Shown here one piece after another: positions 37,540 to 50,799 of a stretch of 64,000 nucleotides of DNA. This stretch comes from Calycina herbarum (taxonomy: Eukaryota > Ascomycota > Leotiomycetes > Helotiales > Pezizellaceae): positions 124,001-188,000 of the forward strand of contig LLEY01000006.1 of assembly GCA_001414485.1 (NCBI GenBank). Direction: 5' to 3'. The notes below the pieces were generated by a model. That model had not been told where the DNA came from. It searched no databases and saw only the letters and a program-made list of their open reading frames with translations. Numbering within the stretch: the stretch's first letter is position 1; every line of letters starts with the position of its first letter. Position numbers and translations under genes: made by a program.

Positions 37540-40500
37540 GCAGGTCCGGTGTTCAAACTTTGGGGATTGTAGAGAACGGAGATTGAAAACTGTAGATCAG
37601 TGCTGCTAGCTAGAATTACGTGGGTGCTTTTGAGCAATTCTGTAAAGATCGAGATAGTTTCACCCTTGGACAACTGACATTAGCTAGTCCTTGGATAGAC
37701 CATTGAAATGTAACCCATCAGAAAGTTTGTGAAATAGATATGAAGGAGACCGAAAATGCTCGATATTGAATGGTGCGGGAACGGCAGCTTCAGCTTCATG
37801 CTTTAATTATTAAGCAGATCCTGACATTATGGAATATTCTTTCCCTCGGGACAAAAATCATGACCTCCCTATTGGCCCTACAATTCAGATTTGACCAGAC
37901 TTGACACACTGCCTCATTCTCTTTTTGGAAGACTTCAACAAATCCGACATGTAGGTGGACGGCACAAAGCATCAAGCGTCAAGTACAAACCCACGAGGGC
38001 ATGGTTCGACCTCGTGGCCCTTCGTCCTCCTCCGCGATCCCATCGATATTTCCCATTGGGTATCTGCAGGAAGCCGTGAAGTAACCAGTCGGTTGGGAAT
38101 TTGGAGGAAGGGGGTGCCACAAGGGAAAACCAACATTATTGGGTTGAAAATAGGATTTTCTGCGCCGTGCTGAGGCGTTCAATGCAAATACAGAAATCAA
38201 AGAAAAGAAGATCCTACGACATGTAAATTTCCCGAGGCTGCTTTACTGCACTTGCATTGATTCAACAGTTGTGCAAGCTGAGCCATCTGTTGAGAAGATG
38301 AAGCGAGTAAGGACTCGCTTCTTGACGAACCACTTTCTTTGACTTCTTCCCACCCCCTTTCCCATGACCGGGAGGATGTCCCGTCCTTTCTTTTTATAGC
38401 TTTCCATGCCACTGTGTGGCGTACGTGCCGCGGATCTGAAGAAGACCGAGAAACTGGGAAAAAGGCAGACTGGGGGCAACAACGTGGGATATTGCCCGGA
38501 GTGCATGATGGTCTCATGGCCTGTCAAAGAAGAAAAGTGAAACGTTCTGGAAATGTCTTCCAGGTGGAGGAACCAACACGAGACTTTGTGCTGGCATTTG
38601 GGCCTCATTGGGCCAGATGTCAGAGCAGGCGGCAGTCACCGCCCGTCCAAGACGCCGGAAGACGTGGGTGGATGGTTGCAAGTTGACACCAGAAAATTGA
38701 AGTTGGACCGTTGGACGATTTGGCTCGTACAAAAATGGATTCCTGCTTCCGAGATTTGGGAGGTTCCACCCGCCCACTAGCCAGTGCCGTCGTGTGACGG
38801 TGTAACTTGGGAAACACGTGGAGATCTCCCACTCGGAGATTGCAGTCGATCTTTATTGCTTCACATCTTCCTTTTGATCATGACTGATGACGAGATGTGA
38901 CATGATTTGGGTTTGAGGGACGATGGTGAGATTGTGAGGTGGTGCTCTGCTGTGTTGTTTTCGGCGAATCCGGTGTCGGAGAGTCGGAGGATCGGGGAGA
39001 AATTCAGCCCGCCAGGCCAAGGAGGGAAAGCTTCTGGAAGGGTCATGGAACATTTGGCATTGATTACTCTGACAATTTTAGTCTTAGTTGCCTGGGAGCG
39101 TGCGTAGCTCGTGGGCGTGGGTGTGGGTGTAGGCGTGGCGGCGTGGCGGCGTTGGAAGAAATGAGTGCCACCTGGGTCATTGGCGCAACGTGGGAAAACG
39201 TGGAAATGGGCAGTGGCACAACTGATTTGCTCATCATCCTCGTCTTTAGCGCTGACCTGCTGTATGTATTGGCTATTCGCAATGAAAACTATCGCCACTT
39301 CTCACCGCGTATTGTATTGTTCGGAGTATGGGTTCCTATATTGGAATTCGTGAATTGCAGAAACGATCAGCCTTTTGTGCTTGATACCACGCCTCTCCAT
39401 CCTTGTTATGTACTTATGTCACACACAATTTGGTTGAGATCTGCGCTGCTATCACCACCAAGCCGGAAGCGACTGATTGTCAACAAGCTTGGATTTGAAA
39501 GCCGATCCAAAGAATCCCAGTCGTTACCTGGCACATGAGCAACCAAGTAATTTATCAGGCAAATACTCTAACTAAATTTTTAATACACTCGCCGGAAATT
39601 CTTATCTTGACGTACTCGTACCCGAGCCCAGCACAGGGCTGAGATGAACATCACAACGGGCAATTTGACCACGTGGAGGAGGTGTGCCGAGTTCGTGTCC
39701 GTTCTCGAGAAATAAAAAATCGACTGGTTTTTAATCTATTCCCGATGAAGAAGCCTCCTCCGTCCTTGCAGCGTCTTGCCGTAACATCCCGAACCGAGTT
39801 GACGGGGGCTCGAGAGAGCGGCTTGTTTGCTTACACAACTGCATTCGCAAAACTTTCCACTCACAATCATGAAGCCATCACAGAGAGCGGGGCCAGCACC
39901 AAAAGTGGATGATTTCGCATAAAAGTTTTTTTCTTGACTCGCCGCTTGCGCAGAAAATGGCAATCTGAACCAGAATCCTAGTCCCCATGTGGTCTGACCT
40001 CATGAGCCGTCTTTCACCGTGTGCTTCAAACGTGGACTTCGGCTAAAGCAATTTATGGAGTAAAACGTGGACAAATGAACCGCTGCTTTTGCCAGATTCT
40101 TCAAATGAGGGGTTACAGAATTTGGTGGCCAGTTTTCTTGTGTCTTCTTGAAGTTTTACATCCGTAATCTTCTTGATATAGCTCCACTATGTTCCAATAA
40201 CTGAACATTTAACAAAACTTCGAAACTCAACTGCCCATGGCTCAGTGGCAAAATTTCAATATTGCCGATATCGCTCGATTTCAATACTTATCGCAGTAAT
40301 GTCATGTTAGGTTCTGACATCCCGCCTCTGTGTGCCGCTCCAAGGTAAAATCCACTCCTCATTTGTAACACACGACATGTCGTTTCTTTGCGACATGTTG
40401 AATCACAATTGCATCTACCGTGACGGAGTGATAACCGAGGGAATTCGATCATTTCACAGCGATTGGCAAGGTCCCTGGTTGTGATCAGTAACCCAAAAGC

Positions 40501-40649
40501 TGTGCTAATGCCTAACGGTTATATTGCCGTTTCCGGTCAGTTTTTGTCTTTCTTTGCGAGAAAGGTCTAAATTTTACCCTCCATCTTTCATATTTACCCA
40601 ACGTTTCCATCTTTGTGACGTTAGATCGACGTACGAATGCGGGACGATA

Positions 40650-40741
40650 CTTCGTCCCAGGCGTAACAGTCCATAACGGGGCCTCCTAAATAAACCCTGC
40701 TTTGCTGGGTCCCGCTATGGACTGTTACGCCTGGGACGAAG
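40650..40741. mobile_element. 92-base palindromic MITE with TA target-site duplication
   Basis: The arms CTTCGTCCCAGGCGTAACAG.. (40650-40680) and the reverse complement of 40711-40741 match at 30 of 31 positions (one A/G difference). A 30-base loop lies between them, and TA dinucleotides at 40648-40649 and 40742-40743 flank the element. TA duplication plus a hairpin structure is typical of a Tc1/mariner-type non-autonomous element. The sequence GGGACGA just before the left TA mirrors the element end, which suggests a second, mostly lost copy or a nested insertion. Confidence 0.8.
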
Positions 40742-43629
40742 TAGATTGATATTTGGTGGGGATTTTGAAACACTCACTGTTGAGAGGAGCAGGGATGATA
40801 AAAATGACAGCAATCATTTCTTTTTTTCCTCAAACCGCGTGGCAGACTGGCATCTTTAAAGCCCTGCCGGCTGGAACATGAGCAAATTCATGCCTGTTCT
40901 CTCGTCCTATCAAACCTTCGAGAAGGGTGTTGGAAGGCCGGGATCGACAACCGTCTTTGCTCATCTATTCGCTTGCTAAAACGGAATCAGCGCCTTTCAG
41001 TAATCACCGACATTTCAGGAACAGCAAAAGGAAACGTAAGAGAGGAGAAAAGATGGCATACGCCAAGCGGCCGATTTTGAATTTTTGAGACGTCCGATTG
41101 CCACAACGTGGTCAGAATGGCAAAGGGTTGAGATTCTTAGGTTGAGGTGAGATTACCTTGCTGAGCTGCTGCTACTTTCTTTCTAACCGCCTGTGGAGAT
41201 GAATCGGATTCTGCTGGTTCGCGAAACAACGGCGACCGTTTTCATTCTCGGAGGTTTTTATCAACGGGGAGTTGATGGTAATATCACGCCAAGAGAATGA
41301 ATGACGTGGGAGAGCTTGAAATTGCCTTCCGAGTGTTGGGTGTTGGGAGAAAGGATCTCGGGATCTTGTCGGATCTCGTTGTCTGTGAATCTTGTGTTTC
41401 CAAGCTTGAAATAGAAATGCCTGATGGGAGCTGGAAACCGAGGCGCACGGAGTTAGGTCGTAAAGGCCATAAATATACCCAACAAGCGCGCGAAGAAGCG
41501 TCTGCGGGATTAGACAGCTACTGAGATGACTGACGAATGACTGGCCAATTAATGGTCAAGTGACATGCACAGCTTTGAGGCGTTGCCTTTCCCACACAGA
41601 GCTCGTCGATCTCTTCCGCTTCCTGGGACTGACCCGAATGTCAGCATTCCCCCCCCCGTACATAATTCATATGCGGCTGACCCAGACGGCACACTTGCAG
41701 GCGCACACCGCAAGATGATGCATCGAGAAAGCGAAGGTTGGTTCCGTATGGACACCGAATAGGCAGAGGGGGGACATCGCTATGTGCTGCATAAGTTGCG
41801 ACTTGCGACCTTCCTCTGTTCAGGTTGAAGATGAAGAGAGGTGCTCCCATAGGCGCTCGCGTAGAATGAGGCAGAAGTGGAAGTCACAGTGACCTGAAAC
41901 TATTCAGGGGTTTAATGCATTGCTTCCCTGTCGGCCACGTTCTAGCGCTCTTTGGAGGGTGGAAGTGCCATGGTGAGGTGTGAAGGTGGGCTTAGATGGA
42001 GCGAGGGGGTTGGTTAGAGGAGGGGGAGGGGGCATTGAGTAAGAAGGCTTCCCTGTGCAAGACACTCCGGAGTACATCCCCCTTTAGGCGGCAGTTGTTC
42101 TCGCTGCTTGAAGAGTCTGAAGAGGGGGAGACATCAGGGGTAAGTAAGCGAGGAGCATGCCTGCCTAAGGTTAGCGGCGATTGCAGGCGATTAATAATTG
42201 AATGAGATTGTCTTGCATCTTTTGCTATCATCCTCGAATTCCGAAGAAGTCCAAAAAATTGAAGAATTTGGGGTTGTGGTGTAGCTGCGGGTAGATGCGT
42301 CGATTTCGTCAAATGTCGGTCATCGTTCTTCAGCTTCCGTAGATTTCCCCTTACCCTGCCTCGTGGCATTCGTGTAAATAACCTTACCAGGCGAGGGCTG
42401 CCCAGGTGCTTCGCCGTACTATAACCCGTACACACTTATCTCCGACTCGATCAAGAAGCGTGGCTGCAAGGGTGCGACGTGCTCCAGAGGCCAATCTGTG
42501 CCAATCCCTCGTGCCCCCGGCCTAGCCGACGTTTCTTCGTTTCCTTCTAAATATTCCATGAGCGACGGCGCGTTGTTTCCCCTCACACGTCTGCTCTAAC
42601 CTACGCCTCTCCACCAGTTCTCGTTTTTGTTAGCAGAGGACCGTATTCTCAATCCTTAGAGAGGACCAACTTACTTGTATACTGTCCATAGGAAGCTGCC
42701 GGGGAAATCTGGTATCTTGGACGTTACACCATCTCCTTACCCTGCATTTCTTCGTCGGCGCCGTGTACTGTACTTCCACTTCGTACTCTGGTCGCCGCAC
42801 AAGACTGAAACCCCGGGCACTTTTACAATCTCTTCAACCCCCTCCACCTCGACTCCATCCACCTCGCTCCAGCACCGCATCCCCATCTCTCGTGTCTCGG
42901 CTCTCGTTGATTTGGTTGTCGTCGTCTCAGGCTCCCTCTCCTCCTTCTTTGTGGTTGATGCACGCCCTGTCTGCTCCAGTCCTGGCCTATCCTGTCCCTT
43001 CAGTCCTCATCGGCCTCTCTCGACGCTTTCTCCGACTCCACTCTTCACCATTCTCACCACTCACCCCGCCCAGCCTTCCCTTCCACCCTCGAGTCCCTTG
43101 ATTTATTCACTCGCCCACCGCTTGCACATCCCATCCCCTTCTCTTCGGCCTTGCTAGGTCCGGGGTTCTTTGCTCGTCATTTTGTTGCGTCTCGGAGCGA
43201 ACCTGGGAGCTTTTTTGGGGGAACTGTCGTCTTTGTCTGGACGTGGGAGAGACAACATCAATTTCGGTCAGATTGGGGACAGACACTTCAGCTTATCCAT
43301 CCACCGGCAGATAAAATCTGCACAGGCACTAGTAGGCTGCCAATACCATCTTAGTCAATTAATAGCCCCGATCTAACGCCCTTAGCTCCTGCCTAGTCGT
43401 TTTGTCTTGCGCCTACCTACCTACATACACCTACCTACCTGACTTATTCCCACATTATTCCCCTCCTATAGGTACTGTAGATAAAATCTACGCTACTTCC
43501 AGCACCTCCACCTCTTCCTCCGTCCCTGGTCAACTAAGCAACTAGGTCCTGGGACTAGTCAATCAACTGCCAGGTAGCCCTAGCCTAGCCCCTCCGTCAA
43601 ACATATCCTCTTCTAGCTTTGAGGGATAG

Positions 43630-46060
43630 ATGGCGACTGCAGCTGCCGCAATTCCCCATTCGCAGTCACCCTCAACAGTAGAAGCAGCCCATCATCCTCA
43701 AATACCGATACCCATACCCACCACCAACCATCTGAACTCTGTGACGTCCAATCCGACCTCCCACCACGCTCCTCCTCCGCCACACCCCCAAACCCAAACC
43801 CAACCTTCATCCCAGTCTCCCACCCAGACCCAAGCACAAACTCAAACCTTAGCATCCACCCAGTCCACCACCAGCAACCCGGACCATTCGTCACTTCCCT
43901 TAGAACTAACGACGTCCGCTGCCTCCCTCGTGCCGTCCCCTAATACCGTCAAGGCGCTACGAGCCAACTACAAACATCGTCAGTCAGTCTTGTCAACCAG
44001 TTCTTCGAAAAACCGACCCTCCTCACTATTCAACCTGGCAGCGACATTAGCTCGCGACAAGACGAACAGTGCAATTGCGAGTTTATCAGAGCCCTCACTC
44101 TTGGGAAATCGAAAGTCGTCTAGTAGTCTATATCTCTCCGCCCACAGCTCACCCACCTCACCTTTGACCCAACCTTCGAGTTCTGTCCCAGAAACGAGCG
44201 AGTCTACTTCAACCAACACGAGTCCCCCATCGACGGCCTCACTCTCCCGAAGCGCAACGAATCACTCGAACTCGACCCAGCAACAGCAGCAGAGCCTGCT
44301 CGAGACGAATCCGCCATCTCAGGCCTACTCAAATACTTCCACCGACACTCCTGCACCAATTGCATTTGTGCCGGCGGCCAACTCCAGCAAAATGCACCAA
44401 ACATCCTCGCGCTTATTGCGCATGACTTCAGATGATCGGCCATTTACCAGGGTAAGATCGGAATATTCATTTTGTACAAAGGTAGAAAAGCTAACGTTTG
44501 GTAAAGGACTTCAAAGATCTCTTTGCAACGTTGGTGGTTAGCCTACCGCTAGCACCACATCGTGTGCGTTTAACTAGGATAGAACATTCGTTCCTCTCAG
44601 AAGAGGCCATCAACAATCTCGGCTCCTTGAAATTTTCACAGTCAAATCGCATGCCTGACCCAAAAGACCCATCTCGAATCGTAACTACAACCACCACCAC
44701 AACCTTCTCAATGGCTAGGGAAATGGCACGATCTGTATGTCAGCGTTTTCTAGAAGCAAGATTCATTGAATCGGCCGATGGCAAGCAGGCGAAGGACTTT
44801 ACCATGAAGGGTTCAGTCTGGCAGTTGACACCCAAGGGCATACATGTTCTGGAGAGATTTTGTTCCAAAAATGGCATCCAGCAGAAGCATGTCACAGAAC
44901 TTGTTAATTCTACAAGAAACACAATGCAGCTTGTGATTCTTGAAAGAGATTCTGCGACAGACAAATTATCCTCTGATCGCAGTACTATTGAGGTCATCTT
45001 TCGCCGATTTGTTGGTCAAAATGGCCCCAACGTAAAGAGCAGCACTAGCTCGGCCGATTCAGATTCACTGAGCGAATACAAAGACGGAATTGCAGGTGTG
45101 AGAATGGCCAATGAACGTAAGGTCGGAAACCCACCAAAGACTATTTACCAAACTTTTACTGGCAAGGCTGCAACAGATTGGTTGATGGATTGCTGCACAA
45201 CTGTGGACCGCCGAGAAACTGTCGAAATTGCAACCTTGTTCTTGGAGCAGGATTTGATTTGGTGTGTTCAGGTTGACAGAGGCTTTCCCCAACAAGAGAA
45301 AGAAAAGGATACTAGATTTCAGCCAACAAAGAACGCCATCTACCAACTCTCGTCAAAGGGTAAGGAGGTTCTCAGCATGACTCCCAGAGACCGCACATCA
45401 GAGAGTGTTGAGGTGGGCGCTCCTGTGGCAAGGCCTGGTGTGTCTCGGGACTCCAACACACAAAAACTGGATAAGATTTTGAATGATGCTGCATTAAGAT
45501 TATTATTCAGAGAAAACCTACGGGACACTCACTGTGAAGAGAATCTGTCCTTCTATGTTGATGTTGATGAGTTCCTCAATCATTGCCGCAGCGCCATAAA
45601 AGCCAGTTCACCAAGCAGAAGTGGCAAGTCATCAGGCGCTGGATCCAACCTCGATTTAGTCAAGGAAACCATGGCATCGGCTTACGGAATATACAACGCA
45701 TTTTTGGCTCCAGGCTCACCATGTGAGCTGAATATCGACCATTTGCTCCGAAACCAGTTGGCCACTCGGATGACCAAAGCAGTCGGACAGGATGGCGCGA
45801 TGATTGACAGTCTCAAGGAGGTCACCAAGTTATTTGAGGAAGCCCAAATTTCCGTTTTCAAACTCATGGCGAGTGTAAGTTGAACCACCACCAGTGTAAA
45901 TGACCATTACTAATCCATGATACAGGATTCCGTTCCAAAATTCATGAAGAGTGCGAAATACGAACAAACTCTCAAGAACTATGATTTCGACTCCCTTTCC
46001 AGCAGATTTCATAACAGCATGAACCTTCCTGAACGAAGCATGAGCCGATCAAAGCGATGA
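43630..46060 (+). CDS. flbA: RGS protein FlbA/Sst2 (G-protein regulator)
   Basis: Three exons (43630-44451, 44507-45874, 45926-46060) give 774 residues. The first 220 residues are Ser/Thr/Pro/Gln-rich. Two DEP domains follow: one around residues 295-385 (REMARSVCQRFLEARFIESA, GSVWQLTPKGIHVLERF) and one around 480-575 (TFTGKAATDWLMDCCTTVD, ATLFLEQDLIWCVQ). The RGS domain starts near residue 594 (LDKILNDAALRLLFRENLRD, ENLSFYVDVDEFL) and runs to KLMASDSVPKFMKSAKYEQT. FlbA speeds GTP hydrolysis on the FadA-type G-alpha subunit, shifting the fungus from vegetative growth to sporulation; Sst2 does this in pheromone signalling. A long CT-rich leader with upstream ATGs precedes it, which suggests translational control. 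Confidence 0.94.
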
Positions 46061-47180
46061 TATTAGTACGATCTGACATGCACACCATAAAAAGTTATTC
46101 CCCTTCATACATCAATCACCCTTTAGACGACCTGTACGTCAATCTCAACTATCGTTGGGCACCCGAGATTAGGGGGACCCGCGGTAACTGGAGACTTTGT
46201 GTTTTAGCGACTGCATAGATTCCCCACATCATTTCGACATTGAGACTCCAGCGACTTAATGACTTCAATGTCCATAGCTGTGGCTTGATACCCTGCATTT
46301 TGGCGGTTTGATACGGTCAATATTTGTGCTCTGTGTACATTGCATTTTTGGCGTTGCGGTCTTCATGAAATAGAAAGAAATACTGCTTCATCGGCGGTTT
46401 TCCGGCACCTGAGATGGAACGACTTGGCTTGGAACGGCGGGAACAAAAATGGCCCGGGACAGCTGTGTGCATCTACAATATGGAAATGAAAAAAGAGAAG
46501 TTGCCCCGGGTGGTGAAGATCACGAGTGTAATTAAAAACAACCACATCCATAGAAAATCATCAAAATCCATTCACCCTTGGCCCACCAATGTGGGAAGTC
46601 AAAATTACATCATCTGTGCCATATTTCTCTCACCTCCTATAGGAATGAAGCTCATTTCATATTGTCTTGTCTACAGCTTTCCCAAACTCAGCCCACCTTC
46701 TTGCCAAGAAAACATTCTTAAATGGATGAGCTCTCGCCTCTATCTTGCACCCAATGGAAGATGTTGGCTTTTGATCCAGAATGTGGAGTGCATTCTTCAT
46801 CGTTGAATTACCACCAATTGAAGATGCGTTTTTGCTCAACCAGCGTTCATTCCTCGGTTAGCAAACCACAACAACAGCTTATTTTGAGATGAAGAAATGC
46901 GCCCGAAGAACGTTGCTGCAGATCTATGTAAGAATCAGGTGCATTCTCATTTTGGTTGTTGACCTTGTGATCGTGTGTCCAAGGGAGGGAACCGTCTTTC
47001 CTTAAAGCCCCTTCTTCGCTCTTGTATCTCTGGTCCTTCAACAGCACAGCAGAGCACCGCAACGCTTTCAAGCTTCTTGTTCCCCAGTCCACTCGTTTTA
47101 AATAAGTCTTTGACTATTACACACTCTTTTTTGATTTTCAGAAACATATCAATACTCTTTATTTTAATTTTGCCGGCAAG
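46061..47180. other. Intergenic region flbA / collagen-like gene
   Basis: Non-coding: flbA 3' UTR followed by the promoter of the collagen-like gene. A CT-rich, TTTTGATTTTC-containing leader lies directly before the ATG at 47181. Frames on the plus and minus strands here show no domain. Confidence 0.5.
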
Positions 47181-48631
47181 ATGAAGTTCACTTCGGTTGC
47201 TGCCATGGCTATGGCCGCTTCGACAGTTGCTGCCCTTCCAGATTATACGGCTCCTGGTGGTCCACGAGGTGCGCAACCTAGTGGTCCCCCAGGCTTAATC
47301 CTCCCAAACCCAGGCAATTATGCCGGGGGCAAGAAACCAGGGAATGGTGATGGCCTTGGACTCACTGGACCTGATGGGCAGGGAATCAAACTTGGCCCGG
47401 AAGGACCAAAGGTTACAGGGCCTGGAAAAGACGGACCTGGAAAGGATGGGCCGGGAAAGGATGGGCCTGGAAAAGACGGACCTGGAAAAGACGGACCTGG
47501 AAAAGATGGACCTGGAAAGGATGGGCCTGGAAAAGACGGACCTGGAAAAGACGGACCTGGAAAAGATGGACCTGGAAAGGATGGGCCGGCAAAGGATGGA
47601 CCAGGAAAAGACGGACCTGGACATGACGGCCCGGGTCATGGAGATGAATCTCCAGAACATGGTGGTCCAGGTGGTGACCACGGAGGAGAGCATGGTGGCG
47701 ATCATCCAAAACCACCACCATGTGAGGGAGGGCCTGATAAATGCAACCCTGACGGCACATGGATCGACAACAGCTCAAACCGTGTTTTCAGTCCAGACGA
47801 CTATAGCCGAATCAAGAGTCCTGATGTTGGAAATGGCAACGGAAACGGGAATGGCAATGGAAACGGCGCTGAGGTCAACGTTACTCAAAGCAACAACCAG
47901 GAAGTCAAGCAGAAGCAAGAGAACAACCAAACCCAGAACAACTCTCAAATTCAACAGGCCAACCCAAACATCAGTATCAACAATATCAACAACATTGGTG
48001 ATATCTCTGGTCCCGATGGCAAACCCGGAAAACCTGGCAACCACTCTTGGACTCCTGATTACACACACCACTGGGTCGAAGTTGTCAAGGAGTTGACGAC
48101 TGTTTGTGATGAAGCTACAACCATCCACCAGAATGGAAAAGATTATCCAGCCACCAAGGGTCAAACAATCACCATTGACAACTGCCCATGTACTATCACC
48201 AAGGTATGAATCCAATTTTGTAGTTTTCCGAGTAAAAGCAAAACTAATCACTTCCACAGACTGAGCCAAAGAAGCAAACTGCTACCCCAGTCACCTCATG
48301 GGTCACTGCCTGCGACGATGTCAAGCCTACCAAGGCACCTTGCAATGATTGCGAGAAGCCCAAGAAGGAAGAACCCAAGAAGGAGGAGCCTAAGAAAGAG
48401 GAGCCTAAGAAGGAGGAGCCCAAAAAGGAAAAGCCTGCCACACCTGCCACACCTGCTACACCAGCTTCACCACCATCAAACAATGCTCCTACAGCACCAC
48501 CAGCAGCCAAGTCCCCATTTACCCCAGCATCCACGACTGCTGCTCAAGCCACCGAGTTCACTGGTGCTGCTTCTCTCAACAAGGTTGGAAAACTTATCGG
48601 AGCTATCGCTGGATTGGTTGTCTTCCTATAA
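47181..48631 (+). CDS. Secreted collagen-like GPI-anchored cell-wall protein
   Basis: Two exons (47181-48203, 48260-48631) give 464 residues. A signal peptide ([18 protein letters not shown], cleavage near residue 18) opens the protein. Residues about 75-150 are a GPGKD pentapeptide array with [10 protein letters not shown] variants and a Gly/His-rich end. An (GN)n run, Gln/Asn-rich stretch, then a Cys-bearing segment follow: [33 protein letters not shown], reminiscent of CCG-6-like fungal wall proteins. A KKEEP repeat and a Ser/Thr/Pro-rich stalk lead to a hydrophobic tail ([18 protein letters not shown]) that fits a GPI signal. N-glycosylation sites include NVT, NQT, NHS. Likely a surface or matrix protein; precise function unknown. 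Confidence 0.87.
47416..47640 (+). repeat. 15-base coding minisatellite (GPGKD array)
   Basis: Fifteen 15-base units encode GPGKD or close variants. Bases 47461-47520 and 47521-47580 are identical, so a block of four units (60 bases) has been duplicated as a unit recently. The wobble differences between units within one block are kept in the second, which shows duplication rather than point-by-point drift. Confidence 0.95.
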
Positions 48632-50799
48632 ATCCAGTTTCCTTTTTCCCTTTCCATCTAGGTTGTGTGTTGCATGTAATGGTAGATAAAACAAAATCAT
48701 GGTGGCATAAGAGCCCTTTGAGACAAATTTTGGGTCGTGGGGATGGAAAAAGGGGATGACTTCTGGGGGTTCTTCATTTTTAATGTGCTTGCATTCGATG
48801 GATATATAGCCTTGGCTGGGTGGGAGGCTGGGGGTAGTTTGTGGGTACTTGGTGTGCTTTTATCCCTGGGATAGTGTGGGGGAGAGAGTATTGATATTTA
48901 GTTTTGAATTTATGTTCTCTTTTTTCTTACCTTGACTTTCAATGTATGACGACAAGTGATTATACGCATATAATCATTCTCAAGGTCAACTTGCGAGAAA
49001 TCATGCTGTATTGAAACTTGGGTCTTCAATAGGAAGCTTCATTTACGTTCATTAATGAAAAATTGCAACTTTTGTAATCTCCGCGGTGCTTCTTATATCT
49101 CAAAAGTCAGCCAGGTTCCCATACTAAGTTTTTCAATTCCAAACAGCACACACATTTCTGCGCTATGCGTTTAGACAGTTTCAAGGTTGTCCCCAAGGCT
49201 GAGAATTCCCAACGACGCGTTGGTTCTCAGCGCGCACCTTCAAAGTCAACCTAAAGACAGTCTAGACCGCATTTTTGACATCAATGACATCAATCTGTAT
49301 AGCCTTCTTCGTTGGATTGACGCTGGAGAATGCGCCCTGTGAGTGCAGAAATGAAATCTGGAGATGGGGGTAGAAAAGTTGTACTCTCCATCTCCGATCA
49401 TTTGAAACCGAGAAACGCGATGATGGCGTTGGAAAAGAAATTCCACGGTTATGAACGGCACGTTGGAAGGTAATCTTACATGTTCCTGTGTCCAGAAAAC
49501 ATCGCGACTGTTGGGGACTGCTGACGAGGTGGGTTACTAATGACTGACTATTCAAGTGCAGGCCGCTTTCATAACTGCATTGACTGAAAGGTGTAAATTA
49601 TGTGGGGGGCCGACCGCCTTTCCCACTCAAGTTGAAGGGTGGACGGTCGAGAGGAACGAGACAACGGGGAAAAATCTCGATCTGAAGGGGGGGTTATACT
49701 CAAGCTAGAGAAAAACTCTAATTGAGGTTGGCGTCAAGTCGAGGGAGTTGAGAGGGAAGGAGCGACCCTGACCAGTGTTGGGTCGAGCCTCAAGGCAAAG
49801 TCATTGAAGACGAAGGCACCCCGCTTGGCCCATGCATGATCATCGTAGCTGCCCAAGTTTTCTCCATGAATCCACCCTCGACTTCGACCCATGAATGCTC
49901 TTCGTTAAGCGAGGGTCATTCCTTCCCAAACACAACACAACGATGCGCACAAGTAGTCAACTCTGGTCAAATTGCCCCGTGTACCTACTTTTTCACAACA
50001 CGAGGGAACGCCGATTAGCTTTCGTCCTTTCCCTCTACAGCGTTCAAGTTTTTGAAATGAACAAGATTTGTTGGGGAGATTTGAGGATTGACGGAATGGA
50101 ACGATTGAACAATTTTGTATGCCGTGTAAGCATATAAACATAGTTTTTAATAGAGTTTCAAGCTAATAGAGCTCCCCATACTCAAGAGAGCGGTCTCGAA
50201 AAGTAAAAGTTGTAGAAAATACTCCAAGTTCGTACTTGCATACCTCTCTCGTTATTCCAACTTCCTTGATGATGACTCGTTGAGCTCAGTACTAAAGAAA
50301 CTTCTCATATTATTGATGATGAACTCATGTCACATAGTGGAGTGAGTTCCTTCAAAATCTTAGTATGATATGTATTGATATTCGTTGTATCGTAAAATGA
50401 ATCTCTTTCGAATATTTATAGTGTGTAGGCTCAAGCTACAATTCCCGTCTATATGCAGGTTTCTATAATGTATGTCATTTCGAATCCAAAATCATCTGGT
50501 CTAGCTAGCCAAACTATAAATTCCCCCGACTTTCTTATCACAATGAGACTAAAGTAAATGAAGTCAACACCCTTCCTTGAGAATTGACGGTCAAAGTTAA
50601 TTCTTCAAACTCTTAAATAGAAGCTTAGAGTTGGGGTTGACAAAGTTCTACTACTACGAAGAGAAACTAGGTGGTCTGCACTCTCTGTCCTTGGACTTGA
50701 TGTCGAAATTTAAAATCACAGAAGTCAGAACAAGTTTGATATCATGACTTGCAAGCCCTGCAAAACAATTAGTACAAGGCTCCCCGAATGCCAAAAGAA
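48632..50799. other. Intergenic region, no supported gene
   Basis: 3' UTR of the collagen-like gene, then about 2 kb of AT-rich DNA. Frames of up to about 97 codons occur on the minus strand near 49.3-49.6 kb without recognisable domains. Confidence 0.5.

Larger units (their letters stand above)
34863..43629. other. Second gene desert, 8.8 kb
   Basis: The first 3 kb are strongly AT-rich, and from 38 kb composition is mixed. The longest frames (131-199 codons, for example 38939-39538) show no domain and no supportive splice sites. The region holds a 92-base palindromic element at 40650 and a weak inverted repeat at 37.3-37.5 kb. From about 42.4 kb it becomes CT-rich, with CCTACCTACC runs near 43.42 kb, and probably forms the flbA promoter and long 5' leader. 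Confidence 0.5.

Noticed and set aside
38939..39538. 199-codon plus-strand frame
   Set aside because: Composition changes along it and no domain or homology is recognisable; probably chance in GC-richer DNA.
40238..40249. tRNA A-box-like TGGCTCAGTGGC
   Set aside because: No matching B box (GGTTCRANNCC) or acceptor stem downstream, so no tRNA can be folded.
42675..43157. 160-codon plus-strand frame in the flbA leader
   Set aside because: It is CT-rich low-complexity sequence; more likely leader than coding.
47295..48269. Long antisense frames across the collagen-like gene
   Set aside because: They mirror the 15-base repeat and low-complexity coding strand; sense gene has signal peptide, intron and GPI tail.
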